From the NCBI RefSeq assembly GCF_014656135.1, contig NZ_BNBV01000010.1, positions 103,263 through 167,262 of the forward strand: 64,000 nucleotides of DNA. Direction: 5' to 3'. Below the pieces are notes generated by a model, which ran no database searches, had not been told where the DNA came from, and saw only the letters and a list, made by a program, of their open reading frames with translations. Shown in pieces: positions 35,335 through 43,395 of the stretch. The translations under genes were made by a program, and so were the position numbers. Origin of the DNA: Streptomyces thermodiastaticus. GTDB taxonomy: Bacteria > Actinomycetota > Actinomycetes > Streptomycetales > Streptomycetaceae. Within the stretch, counting starts at the first letter, position 1. Each line of letters opens with the position of its first letter.

Positions 35335-36875
35335 GACGCCGGGCTCCCTTCACTGGCCACGGGGTGTGCGTTCATCACGAGGTCGAGCACCCGGTGCTCG
35401 TCGAGGTCGGTGGCGGGTGCGGTGTGCACGACGTGTCCCTCGCGCAGCACCAGCACCCGGTCGGCCAGGCCCAGCACCTCGGGCACCTCGCTGGAGACCA
35501 GCAGCACCGCGAGGCCCTCGTCGGCCAGCCGGCGGACGACCGCGTACAGTTCGGCCCGCGCGCCCACGTCGACGCCGCGGGTGGGTTCGTCCAGCAGCAG
35601 CACCTTGCAGCCGCGCAGCAGCCAGCGGGCCAGGACGGCTTTCTGCTGGTTGCCGCCGGACAGGGTGCGCACCGGCACGGAGGGGTCGTCGGGCCTCAGG
35701 GACAGCTCCCGCACGGCGGCTCGTGCCGCGCCGCGTTCGGCGCTCCGGTCGATCCAGCCGGCCCGCGCGAACCGGGACAGGGAGGAGACGGAGACGTTGC
35801 GGGTGACGGACTCCAGCATCAGCAGGGCCTGCGCCTTGCGTTCCTCCGGGGCGAGCCCGAGCCCGGCCCGCACGGCCGCGCGGACACTGCCGGGACGCAC
35901 CGGGCGCCCGTCGACGAGGACCTGACCGGCCGTCGGCCGCCGCGCCCCGTAGATGGTCTCCAGGATCTCGGACCGTCCGGAACCGACGAGCCCGGCGAGC
36001 CCGACGATCTCCCCGGCCCGCACCTCGAGGTCCAGCGGCGCGAACTCGCCCGCGCGGGCCAGCCCGCGCACCTGGAGCACCGGGGGCCGCTCGGCGGCCG
36101 GGGCGGGCGCGGGCCGTTCGGGGAAGACGTACTCGACGGTGCGTCCCGTCATCAGCGCCACCAGGTCGCGGGTGGGGGTGGTCTTCGCCGGCAGGCCGCG
36201 GGCGACCGCCCGGCCGTCCTTGAGGACGGTGACCCGGTCGCCGATGCGGCGGATCTCCTCCAGCCGGTGGGAGATGTAGACGACGGCGACGCCGTCGGCG
36301 GTGAGCGAGGCGACGATACGGAAGAGGTTGTCGACCTCCTCCGGGTCGAGTGCGGCGGACGGCTCGTCCATGACGATGAGCCGCACGTCGTGGGAGAGCG
36401 CGCGGGCCATGGACACGATCTGCTGCTGCGCCGCGGACAGCCGGCCCACCGGGCGCGCCGGGTCGATCTCCGGGTGCCCGAGCCGGGCCAGCAGCTCGGC
36501 GGTGGCGGCACGGGCGGCACGGCGGCGGACGACGAACCCGGCCGCGGTGGGTTCGTGGCCCAGGTGCACGTTCTCGGCCACCGACAGGTGCCCCACCAGG
36601 TCGAGTTCCTGGTAGATGGTGGCGATGCCCAGGCGCATCGCGGCGATCGGCGAGCGCAGGACGACGGGGTCGCCGCGCCAGCGGACGGTGCCGGTGTCGG
36701 GCTGGTGGGCGCCGGCGAGGATCTTGATGAGGGTGGACTTGCCGGCCCCGTTCTGGCCGAGCAGGCAGTGCACCTCACCGGCCTGGACGTCGAGGTCGAC
36801 ACCGTCGAGCGCCCGGACGCCGGGGAAGGACTTGGTGATGCCGGACATGCTGAGCAGCGGTGGTTCGGGTGCCAT
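35331..36875 (-). CDS. Sugar ABC transporter ATP-binding protein, two ABC domains
   Basis: A 514-aa CUT2 ATPase with two nucleotide-binding domains. Domain 1: Walker A GQNGAGKST, signature LSAAQQQ, Walker B LIVMDEPSAAL and H-loop ISHR. Domain 2: Walker A-like GLVGSGRSE, which lacks the lysine as usual for the second domain of this family, signature LSGGNQQK, Walker B VLLLDEPTRGVD. Hydrolysis is therefore expected mainly in one composite site. First gene of the importer operon; a 311-nt gap with tandem repeats separates it from the ROK regulator upstream, which likely controls it. Confidence 0.93.
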   Translation of the reverse strand: MAPEPPLLSMSGITKSFPGVRALDGVDLDVQAGEVHCLLGQNGAGKSTLIKILAGAHQPDTGTVRWRGDPVVLRSPIAAMRLGIATIYQELDLVGHLSVAENVHLGHEPTAAGFVVRRRAARAATAELLARLGHPEIDPARPVGRLSAAQQQIVSMARALSHDVRLIVMDEPSAALDPEEVDNLFRIVASLTADGVAVVYISHRLEEIRRIGDRVTVLKDGRAVARGLPAKTTPTRDLVALMTGRTVEYVFPERPAPAPAAERPPVLQVRGLARAGEFAPLDLEVRAGEIVGLAGLVGSGRSEILETIYGARRPTAGQVLVDGRPVRPGSVRAAVRAGLGLAPEERKAQALLMLESVTRNVSVSSLSRFARAGWIDRSAERGAARAAVRELSLRPDDPSVPVRTLSGGNQQKAVLARWLLRGCKVLLLDEPTRGVDVGARAELYAVVRRLADEGLAVLLVSSEVPEVLGLADRVLVLREGHVVHTAPATDLDEHRVLDLVMNAHPVASEGSPAS

Positions 36876-36941
36876 GCGGTTCCCTCTGAGGCGTACGGCC
36901 GGTTTCCGGCAGGGCGGGGCTCGGTGCGGTGCGAGCGGTCA

Positions 36942-37079
36942 CGGTGCTGGAGCGTGCGGGACCGAACGGGTGGAGCCGGGCGGTGCTGGAGCGTGCGGGA
37001 CCGAACGGGTGGAGCCGGGCGGTGCTGGACTGAGCTGGACCGAACGGATGGAGCCGGGCGGTGCTGAGCGGAGCCCGAC
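36942..37079. repeat. 39-bp tandem repeat between ROK regulator and ABC importer
   Basis: Three consecutive 39-bp units: 36942-36980 and 36981-37019 are identical, 37020-37058 differs at a few bases, and a partial fourth copy starts at 37059. A second, shorter and looser repeat family (about 24 bp, core GCGGGTGAGA) follows at 37130-37200 and covers the end of the ROK gene. The unit length is a multiple of 3, but no start codon or ribosome site makes it a likely gene. The remaining gap holds the importer promoter. Confidence 0.85.
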
Positions 37080-37186
37080 AAGAGGGTGCCGGGCCGGGTG
37101 CCCCTCGGGTGGCGGCGCCCGGTCGCGGACGCGGTGCTGCTGTGCGGGTGAGACGTGCGGTGCTGCGCGGGTGAGACGGTGTGGTG

Positions 37187-38368
37187 CTACGCGGGTGAGA
37201 ACAGGTGGTCGCTGATGAGCCGGGCTGCGCCGATCACGCCGGCGTTGGGGCCCAGCTCGCCCAGGACGATGGGCAGGTTGCCGGTCGCCAGCGGCAGCGA
37301 CTGGCGGTAGACCTGGGTGCGGATCGCGGCGAGCAGGGTGTGGCCGAGACCGGTGACCCCGCCGCCGATCACCACCAGGCCGGGGTTGAAGAACGACACC
37401 AGACCGGCGATGACCTGGCCGGTGCGGGTGCCGCCCTCCCGTATCAGGTCGATCGCGGTGGCGTCGCCCGCGGCGGCCGCGGCGGCGACGTCGACGGAGG
37501 AGAGGGTGCCGTTCGCCGCCAGCCGGGAGGCGAGTTCGGCGGACCGGCCCTCCTCGGCCGCCTCCAGCGCGTCGCGGGCGAGCGCCGCGCCGCTGAAGTG
37601 GGCCTCCAGGCAGCCCCGGTTGCCGCAGGCGCACGGACGTCCCCCGGGCACGGCCTGGATGTGCCCGATGTCGCCCGCGCTGCCCGTCGTCCCGCGGTAC
37701 ACCTCACCGCCGACGACGATGCCGCAGCCGATGCCGGTACCGATCTTGACGCACAGGAAATCGCCCACGGAGCGGGCGACGCCCGCGTGCATCTCCCCCA
37801 TCGCCATCAGGTTCACGTCGTTGTCGACCATGACCGGGCAGCCGAGTTCCTGGCTGAGGGCCTCCCGGACCGGGAACCCGTCCCAGCCCGGCATGATCGG
37901 CGGCGCCACCGGGACGCCCTCGGGGAAGCGGACGGGTCCGGGGACGCCGATGCCGGCGCCGTCGAACCCCTCCGCGAGCCCGGAGGCCCGCAGCTTCGCG
38001 GCCATGGACAGCACCTGTTCGAAGACCGCGACCGGTCCCTCGCGGACGTCCATGGGCTGGCTGAGGTGACCCAGCACCTCCAGTTCGGCGTTGGTGACGG
38101 CGACGTCGACGGAGGTCGCGCCGATGTCGACGCCCAGGAAACGCAAGGTGGGCGCGAGCCGCACGTTGTGGGAGCGGCGCCCGCCGCGCGAGGCGGCGAG
38201 CCCGTCGGCGACGACCAGACCCGTCTCCAGGAGCCGGTCGACCTCCACGGCCAGTTTCGACCGGGACAGGTCCACCCGGTCGCCGAGCTGTGCGCGGGAG
38301 CTGGGCCCCGAGTCACGCAGCAGCTTCAGCAGTCGGGCCTGATGCGCGTTGGCGGGTCGTGCGGTCAT
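37187..38368 (-). CDS. ROK family transcriptional regulator
   Basis: A 393-aa NagC/XylR-type repressor. Residues 1-70 are the winged helix (ANAHQARLLKLLRDSGPSSR, DLSRSKLAVEVDRLLETGLV). Residues 75-390 are the sugar-kinase-like ROK domain: LGVDIGATSVDVAV (phosphate loop), CVKIGTGIGCGIVVGGEVY, DIGHIQ and the zinc motif CACGNRGCLE. The kinase-like domain senses a sugar or sugar phosphate. It is transcribed towards the ABC importer and is its probable regulator. ATG 38368 or, 9 nt upstream, GTG 38377 is the start. Confidence 0.9.
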   Translation of the reverse strand: MTARPANAHQARLLKLLRDSGPSSRAQLGDRVDLSRSKLAVEVDRLLETGLVVADGLAASRGGRRSHNVRLAPTLRFLGVDIGATSVDVAVTNAELEVLGHLSQPMDVREGPVAVFEQVLSMAAKLRASGLAEGFDGAGIGVPGPVRFPEGVPVAPPIMPGWDGFPVREALSQELGCPVMVDNDVNLMAMGEMHAGVARSVGDFLCVKIGTGIGCGIVVGGEVYRGTTGSAGDIGHIQAVPGGRPCACGNRGCLEAHFSGAALARDALEAAEEGRSAELASRLAANGTLSSVDVAAAAAAGDATAIDLIREGGTRTGQVIAGLVSFFNPGLVVIGGGVTGLGHTLLAAIRTQVYRQSLPLATGNLPIVLGELGPNAGVIGAARLISDHLFSPA

Positions 38369-38691
38369 GCGTCTCACGTGCCCCTCCCCGCCTCGAATCG
38401 GCCGTCCGTTCCGGGCTTTTGAGAGGAACGTAGCAGCGACCGCCTAGGCTGAGAAGAAGCTGTGCACGAATCGGGGCCGACTTTTTCCACTCAGAGGACA
38501 AAGGGGGGTGGGGGGTGCTGCTGACCTCGACGGGTGCTCTGGCTCGGGAGCGAGCCGGCGGCTCCGGCGGGCGGGCCCGGTCGTCGGGCGGCTCGGGTCG
38601 GCTGCGTGTCGACGCGTGGCAACGGCCCGGAGCAACGTGCGGTTGCCGGTGACGCGACAGCGCCCAGAGCGCCGCGCCCACACACCTGTTG

Positions 38692-38720
38692 CTGCTCCCC
38701 GCGCATGCGGGGAGGGACCG
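38692..38720. other. Single hairpin resembling an actinobacterial type I-E CRISPR repeat
   Basis: This 29-nt stretch begins CTGCTCCCCGC, has loop GCAT and closes GCGGGGA (stem 38696-38702 with 38707-38713), the layout of type I-E repeats found in Streptomyces. No second copy lies at a spacer distance on either side and no cas genes are present. It is 15 nt past the gntR stop (minus strand), so it may simply be that gene's terminator. Confidence 0.4.
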
Positions 38721-38734
38721 GCGAACGCCGACGC

Positions 38735-39412
38735 TCAGGACTCCGCGCGCTCGTGATACGAGGTGCGCGTGTGCTCCGTGTGTTCGCGCATCAGCCGGGT
38801 GGCGCGTTCCTCGTCGTGGTCGGCGATGGCGGCGATCAGCGCCCGGTGCTCGATCCATGACTGGGCACCACGCTGGCGGGCCACGGGCGTGTAGTACCAG
38901 CGCACCCGGCGGTCGACCTGGGCGGCGAGTCCTGCCAGGACGGTGTTGCCGGCCAGCTCCATGATCTTGGCGTGGAAGCGGGCGTTCAGTGCGACGGCCG
39001 TGTCCACGTCGTCGGAGGCGACGGCCCGCTCCCCCTCGGCGCACAGCTCTTCCAGCGCGGCCACCCCGTCGGCGTCCGCATGAACGGCGGCCAGCCGCGC
39101 GGCCTCGGCCTCCAGCAGGGTGCGGACGGTCAGCAGCTGGTCGGCCTCCTCCTCCGTGGGCTCGTGCACGAACGCGCCCTGGGCGGGCCGCAGATCGACC
39201 CAGCCCTCGGTGTTGAGCCGCTGCAGCGCCTCCCGCACCGGCTGCCGGGAGACGCCGAGGTGACCGGCGAGTTCGCTCTCCACGAGGTGCTGACCCGGCC
39301 GCAGCGCACGCGTGATGATGAGTTCCAGAAGCGTCTCGTAGACGCGTTCCCGCAGCGGCCCCGGGCGTTCGAGCCGGGGCACCGCCCCCTGCGGCAGTCC
39401 TGTCGACAACAT
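38735..39412 (-). CDS. GntR family regulator with FCD domain, probable oxalate/formate regulator
   Basis: A 225-aa FadR-subfamily protein. ATG 39412 is chosen because GAAGGGA lies 5-6 nt upstream; a longer frame from 39478 has no such site. Winged helix about 18-85 (LRERVYETLLELIITRALRPG, ESELAGHLGVSRQPVREAL), FCD ligand domain 95-220 with the metal-binding Asp/His set (ALNARFHAKIMELAGN, HRALIAAIADHDEERATRLM-type stretch, REHTEHTR). FCD regulators bind small organic acids. An ACTGTAGAC motif lies 150 nt upstream, so it is probably autoregulated and controls the oxalate and formate genes that carry the same motif. Confidence 0.9.
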   Translation of the reverse strand: MLSTGLPQGAVPRLERPGPLRERVYETLLELIITRALRPGQHLVESELAGHLGVSRQPVREALQRLNTEGWVDLRPAQGAFVHEPTEEEADQLLTVRTLLEAEAARLAAVHADADGVAALEELCAEGERAVASDDVDTAVALNARFHAKIMELAGNTVLAGLAAQVDRRVRWYYTPVARQRGAQSWIEHRALIAAIADHDEERATRLMREHTEHTRTSYHERAES

Positions 39413-39560
39413 CGCGGTCCCTTCCCGGCCGGGGCCGTGCACAGCGGAGACGGAGGACGTAAGACGCTCAGCGGTCACCGGAGACGGTGCCGCTCCGCAC
39501 GGTCCCGCACCCCGGCGCGGTCCGGTGCAGCGCGTCAGGTCGCTCCAGTGTCGATTGTTT

Positions 39561-39572
39561 TTCGTCTACAGT
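39561..39572 (-). promoter_or_regulatory. GntR-type box upstream of gntR
   Basis: On the minus strand this reads ACTGTAGACGAA, matching the box ACTGTAGACAAT at 41293-41304 in 10 of 12 bases. It lies in the gntR upstream region, so it suggests autoregulation. An ATTGT element lies 5' of it (39554-39558). Confidence 0.55.
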
Positions 39573-39635
39573 CTACGGCGCACCAGGCCACCGACGGCGC
39601 GCTGTAGCCCACGTCACAACAACCCTGCGGACGAG

Positions 39636-39675
39636 CGTCGCGGCCGGCCGGGGGATTCCGGGGCCGGCCGCGACG
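39636..39675. terminator. Terminator of the OFA transporter operon
   Basis: A 14-bp perfect stem (39636-39649 with 39662-39675) rich in GGCCGG, with a 12-nt loop, about 90 nt after the stop of the 42-aa gene on the minus strand. Confidence 0.7.
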
Positions 39676-39761
39676 GGAGCCAGTCGCGAGAGCGTCCGAC
39701 GGCGGTGGGAGATGCCAGGGCGAGGTGGTCGAGCGGGCCGCGGGGACGGTGCCCGCAGCGG

Positions 39762-39890
39762 TCATCCGGTGAACAACTGCCGCGCCTTCAGCACCAGTTC
39801 GTACAGCCCGTAGGCCAGCGGCGCCCCGACCCACACCCAGGACAGGACGATCAGGCCCTTGCGGTCAGGCGGGTTGTTCGCGGCGGCCAT
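39762..39890 (-). CDS. 42-aa membrane peptide, MFS transporter small subunit type
   Basis: A short ORF encoding 42 residues that start MAAANNPPDRKGL and continue with one hydrophobic helix (about 13-34, LIVLSWVWVGAPLAYGLYEL) and a basic tail (VLKARQLFTG). AAGGAGG lies 6 nt before the ATG, the best ribosome site in this neighbourhood. The gene overlaps the last 26 nt of the OFA transporter gene in another frame. Such one-helix proteins beside OFA transporters are annotated as MFS transporter small subunits; a stabilising or regulatory role is assumed, none is proven. Confidence 0.75.
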   Translation of the reverse strand: MAAANNPPDRKGLIVLSWVWVGAPLAYGLYELVLKARQLFTG

Positions 39891-41190
39891 CGGCCACCTC
39901 CTTCGCTGCGGTGACATGGTGGCGGGGGTGGACGGGCCGGACCAGTTCGTTGGCGATGAAGCCGACGACGAGCAGGCCGATCATGATGTCGAACGACAGG
40001 CCGTACAGGGACGCGCCCTGCCGTCCCGCCTTCTCCTGGTGGTCGGCGATCCAGTTGACGATCAGTGGCCCGAGGACGCCCGCGGTGGACCAGGCGGTGA
40101 GCAGGCGGCCGTGGATCGCGCCGACCTGATAGGTGCCGAAGAGATCCTTCAGGTACGCGGGGATGGTGGCGAAGCCGCCGCCGTAGAAAGAGAGGATCAC
40201 CAGCGCGCACAGGACGAACAGCGCCTTGGAGTCGTCTCCGAACAGGGCGATGAGCAGGTACATCAGGGCGCCGACGCCGAGGTAGAGGCGGTAGACGTTC
40301 TTGCGTCCGATCAGGTCGGAGGCCGAGGACCAGCCCAGGCGGCCGGCCATGTTGGCCGCCGACAGCAGGGCGACGAATCCCGCGGCGGCGGAGGCCGACA
40401 CCGGGGCCGAGGTGTGCGCGAAGAAGTCCGTGATCATCGGTGCGGCCTTCTCCAGGATGCCGATGCCGGCGGTGACGTTCATGCAGAGCACGAGCCACAG
40501 GCACCAGAACTGCGGGGTGCGCACGGCGCTGCGGGCGGAGACCTGCACGCCCTCCGGGACGGCCGGCCGGTCCCCTTGGGGCGCGGCGGTGCGCGGCACG
40601 CGGACGAGGAGCACGCCCAGCGTCATGAAGACGGCGTAGGTGAGCCCGTGCACGAGGAAGGCGAGCGCGATGCCGGAGGAGCCGGCGCCGAAGGAGTCGA
40701 GCATCTGGGCCGACCAGGGGGAGGCGATCAGCGCGCCGCCGCCGAAGCCCATGATGGCGATCCCGGTGGCCATGCCGGGCCGGTCGGGGAACCACTTGAT
40801 CAGTGTGGAGACCGGCGAGATGTAGCCGATGCCGAGGCCGGTGCCGCCGACGAAGCCGTAGCCGAGGACGATCAGCCAGTACTGCTCGGTCGCCGCGCCG
40901 AGCGCGGAGAGCAGGAAGCCGGAGGAGAAGCAGATCAGCGCGACGGTCATGGCCCAGCGGGGACCATTGCGCTCCACGAGGGTGCCGCCGAACGCGGCGG
41001 ACAGGCCCAGCATCACGATGGCGAGCTGGAAGGGCAATGCGCTCTGGGTGCCGCTGAGGTGCAGGGCGGACTCCAGCGGGGGTTTGAACACGCTCCAGGC
41101 GTAGGCCTGGCCGATGGAGAGATGGACGGACAGAGCGGCCGGCGGGACCAGCCAGCGGCTCCATCCCACGGGTGCCACAGGAGGACTCAT
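39865..41190 (-). CDS. OFA-family MFS transporter (oxalate/formate type), second copy
   Basis: A 441-aa, 12-helix transporter. First helix WLVPPAALSVHLSIGQAYAW, and the OFA hallmark KWFPDRPGMATGIAIMGFG between TM4 and TM5; GRLGWSSASDLIGRKN in the second half. I place the start at ATG 41190. TATCTT sits 6 nt before it and TTCTCG 17 nt further, so the transcript may be leaderless; no Shine-Dalgarno is visible. A longer frame from 41388 would run through the operator. Divergent from the formate dehydrogenase genes, it most likely moves formate or exchanges it for oxalate. Confidence 0.88.
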   Translation of the reverse strand: MSPPVAPVGWSRWLVPPAALSVHLSIGQAYAWSVFKPPLESALHLSGTQSALPFQLAIVMLGLSAAFGGTLVERNGPRWAMTVALICFSSGFLLSALGAATEQYWLIVLGYGFVGGTGLGIGYISPVSTLIKWFPDRPGMATGIAIMGFGGGALIASPWSAQMLDSFGAGSSGIALAFLVHGLTYAVFMTLGVLLVRVPRTAAPQGDRPAVPEGVQVSARSAVRTPQFWCLWLVLCMNVTAGIGILEKAAPMITDFFAHTSAPVSASAAAGFVALLSAANMAGRLGWSSASDLIGRKNVYRLYLGVGALMYLLIALFGDDSKALFVLCALVILSFYGGGFATIPAYLKDLFGTYQVGAIHGRLLTAWSTAGVLGPLIVNWIADHQEKAGRQGASLYGLSFDIMIGLLVVGFIANELVRPVHPRHHVTAAKEVADGRREQPA

Positions 41191-41292
41191 GGGCGAAAGA
41201 TAGGCACGGGACCGTCGTTCGAGAACCCTCGCGACGCTCCCGTCACCGCGAGTTCCGAGCTGTGCATGGACCCTTGCCGCAGCACCTCCCAT

Positions 41293-41304
41293 ACTGTAGA
41301 CAAT
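41293..41304. promoter_or_regulatory. GntR-type box in the divergent OFA / formate dehydrogenase promoter
   Basis: ACTGTAGACAAT (reverse ATTGTCTACAGT), about 103 nt from the OFA start and 132 nt from the fdh start. Similar boxes occur ahead of oxc (11696-11707) and gntR (39561-39572). Confidence 0.6.
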
Positions 41305-41435
41305 ATTCCGTCGACGCCGTCGACGCCCTGTCCGCCTCGTCGTTCGCACGTCCCCCGGAACGTTCGTCGCCCGCGCCCGGCCGTCCACGGCCCCTTCTCC
41401 TCACCCCACGTCCTGCTCGCGCCGAGGAGCGCCGC

Positions 41436-43376
41436 ATGAGGAAACGTGATGGCAACCCGAAGACGTACACGCGGCTCACCCACCCCTTGGTGCGTGACTC
41501 ACGGGAGGAACCCTTCCGGCGGGCGAGCTGGGACGAGGCCCTGGACCGGGTCGCGCGCGGTCTGGAGCGCAACCGGGGGGCCTTCGGCATGTTCTCCTGC
41601 TCCCGCGCCACCAACGAGATGAACTACGTGGCGCAGAAGTTCGCCCGGGTGGTGATGGGCACCCACAACGTCGACTCCTGCAACCGCACCTGTCACGCCC
41701 CCAGCGTGGCCGGGCTGGCGGCCGCTTTCGGGTCGGGTGGCGGCACCTCCTCGTACGAGGAGGTCGAGCACACCGACGTCATCGTGATGTGGGGTTCCAA
41801 CGCCCGGTTCGCCCACCCGATCTTCTTCCAGCATGTGCTGAAGGGCATTCGCAACGGCGCCCGGATGTACGCCGTGGACCCGCGGCGTACCGCGACCGCC
41901 GAGTGGGCGGAGAGCTGGCTCGGCCTGAACGTGGGCACGGACATCGCCCTGGCGCATGCGATCGGCCGGGAGATCATCGCGGCGGGCCTGGTCAACGAGA
42001 CGTTCGTCGAGCGGGCGACGACCGGTTTCGAGGAGTACCGGGCGCTGGTCGAGCCGTGGACGCTCTCGCTCGCCTCGAAGGTCACGGGTGTGCCGGCCGC
42101 CGCGATCCGCGAGCTGGCCCACGCCTACGCGCGGGCCGAACGCGCCCAGTTGTGCTGGACCCTCGGTGTCACCGAGCACCACAACGGCACCGACAACGTG
42201 CGTGCGCTGATCAACCTGGCGCTGCTCACCGGGCACGTGGGCCGCTACGGCTCCGGGCTGCAACCGCTGCGCGGGCAGAACAACGTGCAGGGTGGCGGCG
42301 ACATGGGCGCGATCCCCAACCGGCTGCCCGGCTTCCAGGACATCCTCGACCCTCAGGTGCGCCGGAAGTTCTCCGCCGCGTGGGGCACCGACCTCGCCCC
42401 GCACTACGGGCTGAACCTGACGGAGATGTTCGAGGCCATGGAGGACGGCACGCTGCGGGCCGTGTACTGCGTCGGGGAGAACCCGGCCCAGTCGGAGGCG
42501 GACACCCAGCAGGCCGTACGGCGGCTCAAGCAGCTGGACTTCCTCGTGGTGCAGGACATCTTCCTGACCCGCACGGCCGAACTGGCCGACGTCGTGCTGC
42601 CGGCCACCGCGAGCTGGGCGGAGACCGAGGGCACCACCACCAACAGCGAACGCCGGGTGCAGCGGGTGCGCCGGGCCGTCGCCCCGCCCGGCGAGGCCCG
42701 CGACGACATCGACATCCTGTGCGATGTCGCGGCCCGGCTCGGCCACCGCTGGGAGTATCCCGACGCCGAGGCGGTCTGGGACGAGCTGCGGTCGCTGTCC
42801 CCGGTCCACCACGGCATGACGTACGCCCGGCTGGAGGAGCACCAGGGCATCCAGTGGCCCTGCCCGAGCACCGACCGGCTCGAACCGAGCTATCTGCACG
42901 GCCGGTTGTGGGAGCCGGACCCCGCGCGCCGGGGGCGCCCCGCGCCCTTCGGGATCGTGCAGCACGATCCGCCGGTCGACATGACCGACGAGAACTACCC
43001 CATCCGGCTCACCACCGGGCGGCGGCTGGACTCGTACAACACCGGGGTGCAGAGCGGCGGGTTCGCCTCGCCGCTGCGCCGCGGCGAGTACATCGAGCTG
43101 TCGCCGGAGGACGCCGAGCACTACGGCGTCGTGACGGGCGAGCAGGTGCAGGTGACCTCGCGCCGCGGGTCGGTGACCGCGCCGGTGTGGGTGGATCCCG
43201 CGCTGCGGCCCGGTCTGGCGTTCATGACGTTCCACTTTCCCGACGAGGTGGACACCAACCAGCTGACGATCGAGGCGAACTGCCCGATCGCGGGCACGGC
43301 GGAGTTCAAGGCGTCGGCGATCCGGATCGAGAAGCTGCCGGTCGCCACCGAGGTGCCCCCGCTGACCCGGCTCTGA
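41436..43376 (+). CDS. Formate dehydrogenase catalytic subunit without its N-terminal Fe-S domains
   Basis: A 646-aa molybdopterin oxidoreductase that would oxidise formate to CO2. The Mo/W ligand is Cys86 (NRTCHAPSVAGL) with His87, so no selenocysteine is needed; further family stretches are VIVMWGSNARFAHPI, GQNNVQGGGDMGAIP, YCVGENPAQSEAD and the C-terminal dinucleotide-binding domain (RLTTGRRLDSYNTGVQSGG, FMTFHFPD). GAGGAG precedes ATG 41436. The [4Fe-4S] domain with CxxCxxxC that normally opens this protein is missing; it is encoded at the end of the gene at 45228-46088. The two products must assemble into one functional subunit. Confidence 0.92.
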   Translation: MRKRDGNPKTYTRLTHPLVRDSREEPFRRASWDEALDRVARGLERNRGAFGMFSCSRATNEMNYVAQKFARVVMGTHNVDSCNRTCHAPSVAGLAAAFGSGGGTSSYEEVEHTDVIVMWGSNARFAHPIFFQHVLKGIRNGARMYAVDPRRTATAEWAESWLGLNVGTDIALAHAIGREIIAAGLVNETFVERATTGFEEYRALVEPWTLSLASKVTGVPAAAIRELAHAYARAERAQLCWTLGVTEHHNGTDNVRALINLALLTGHVGRYGSGLQPLRGQNNVQGGGDMGAIPNRLPGFQDILDPQVRRKFSAAWGTDLAPHYGLNLTEMFEAMEDGTLRAVYCVGENPAQSEADTQQAVRRLKQLDFLVVQDIFLTRTAELADVVLPATASWAETEGTTTNSERRVQRVRRAVAPPGEARDDIDILCDVAARLGHRWEYPDAEAVWDELRSLSPVHHGMTYARLEEHQGIQWPCPSTDRLEPSYLHGRLWEPDPARRGRPAPFGIVQHDPPVDMTDENYPIRLTTGRRLDSYNTGVQSGGFASPLRRGEYIELSPEDAEHYGVVTGEQVQVTSRRGSVTAPVWVDPALRPGLAFMTFHFPDEVDTNQLTIEANCPIAGTAEFKASAIRIEKLPVATEVPPLTRL

Positions 43377-43395
43377 TGCGACGGAGGTGACCGGC

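Noticed and set aside
36616..37215. Plus-strand frame with a 13-residue repeat (ACGTERVEPGGAG)
   Set aside because: The 39-bp unit is a multiple of three, so any frame gives a peptide repeat. There is no ribosome site, and the frame is antisense to real genes at both ends.
38692..38720. CRISPR array
   Set aside because: Only one repeat-like unit, no spacers and no cas genes within the window.
39540..39575. Riboswitch upstream of gntR
   Set aside because: The short repeats fit a DNA operator shared with two other promoters; no conserved riboswitch core or long structured leader is visible.
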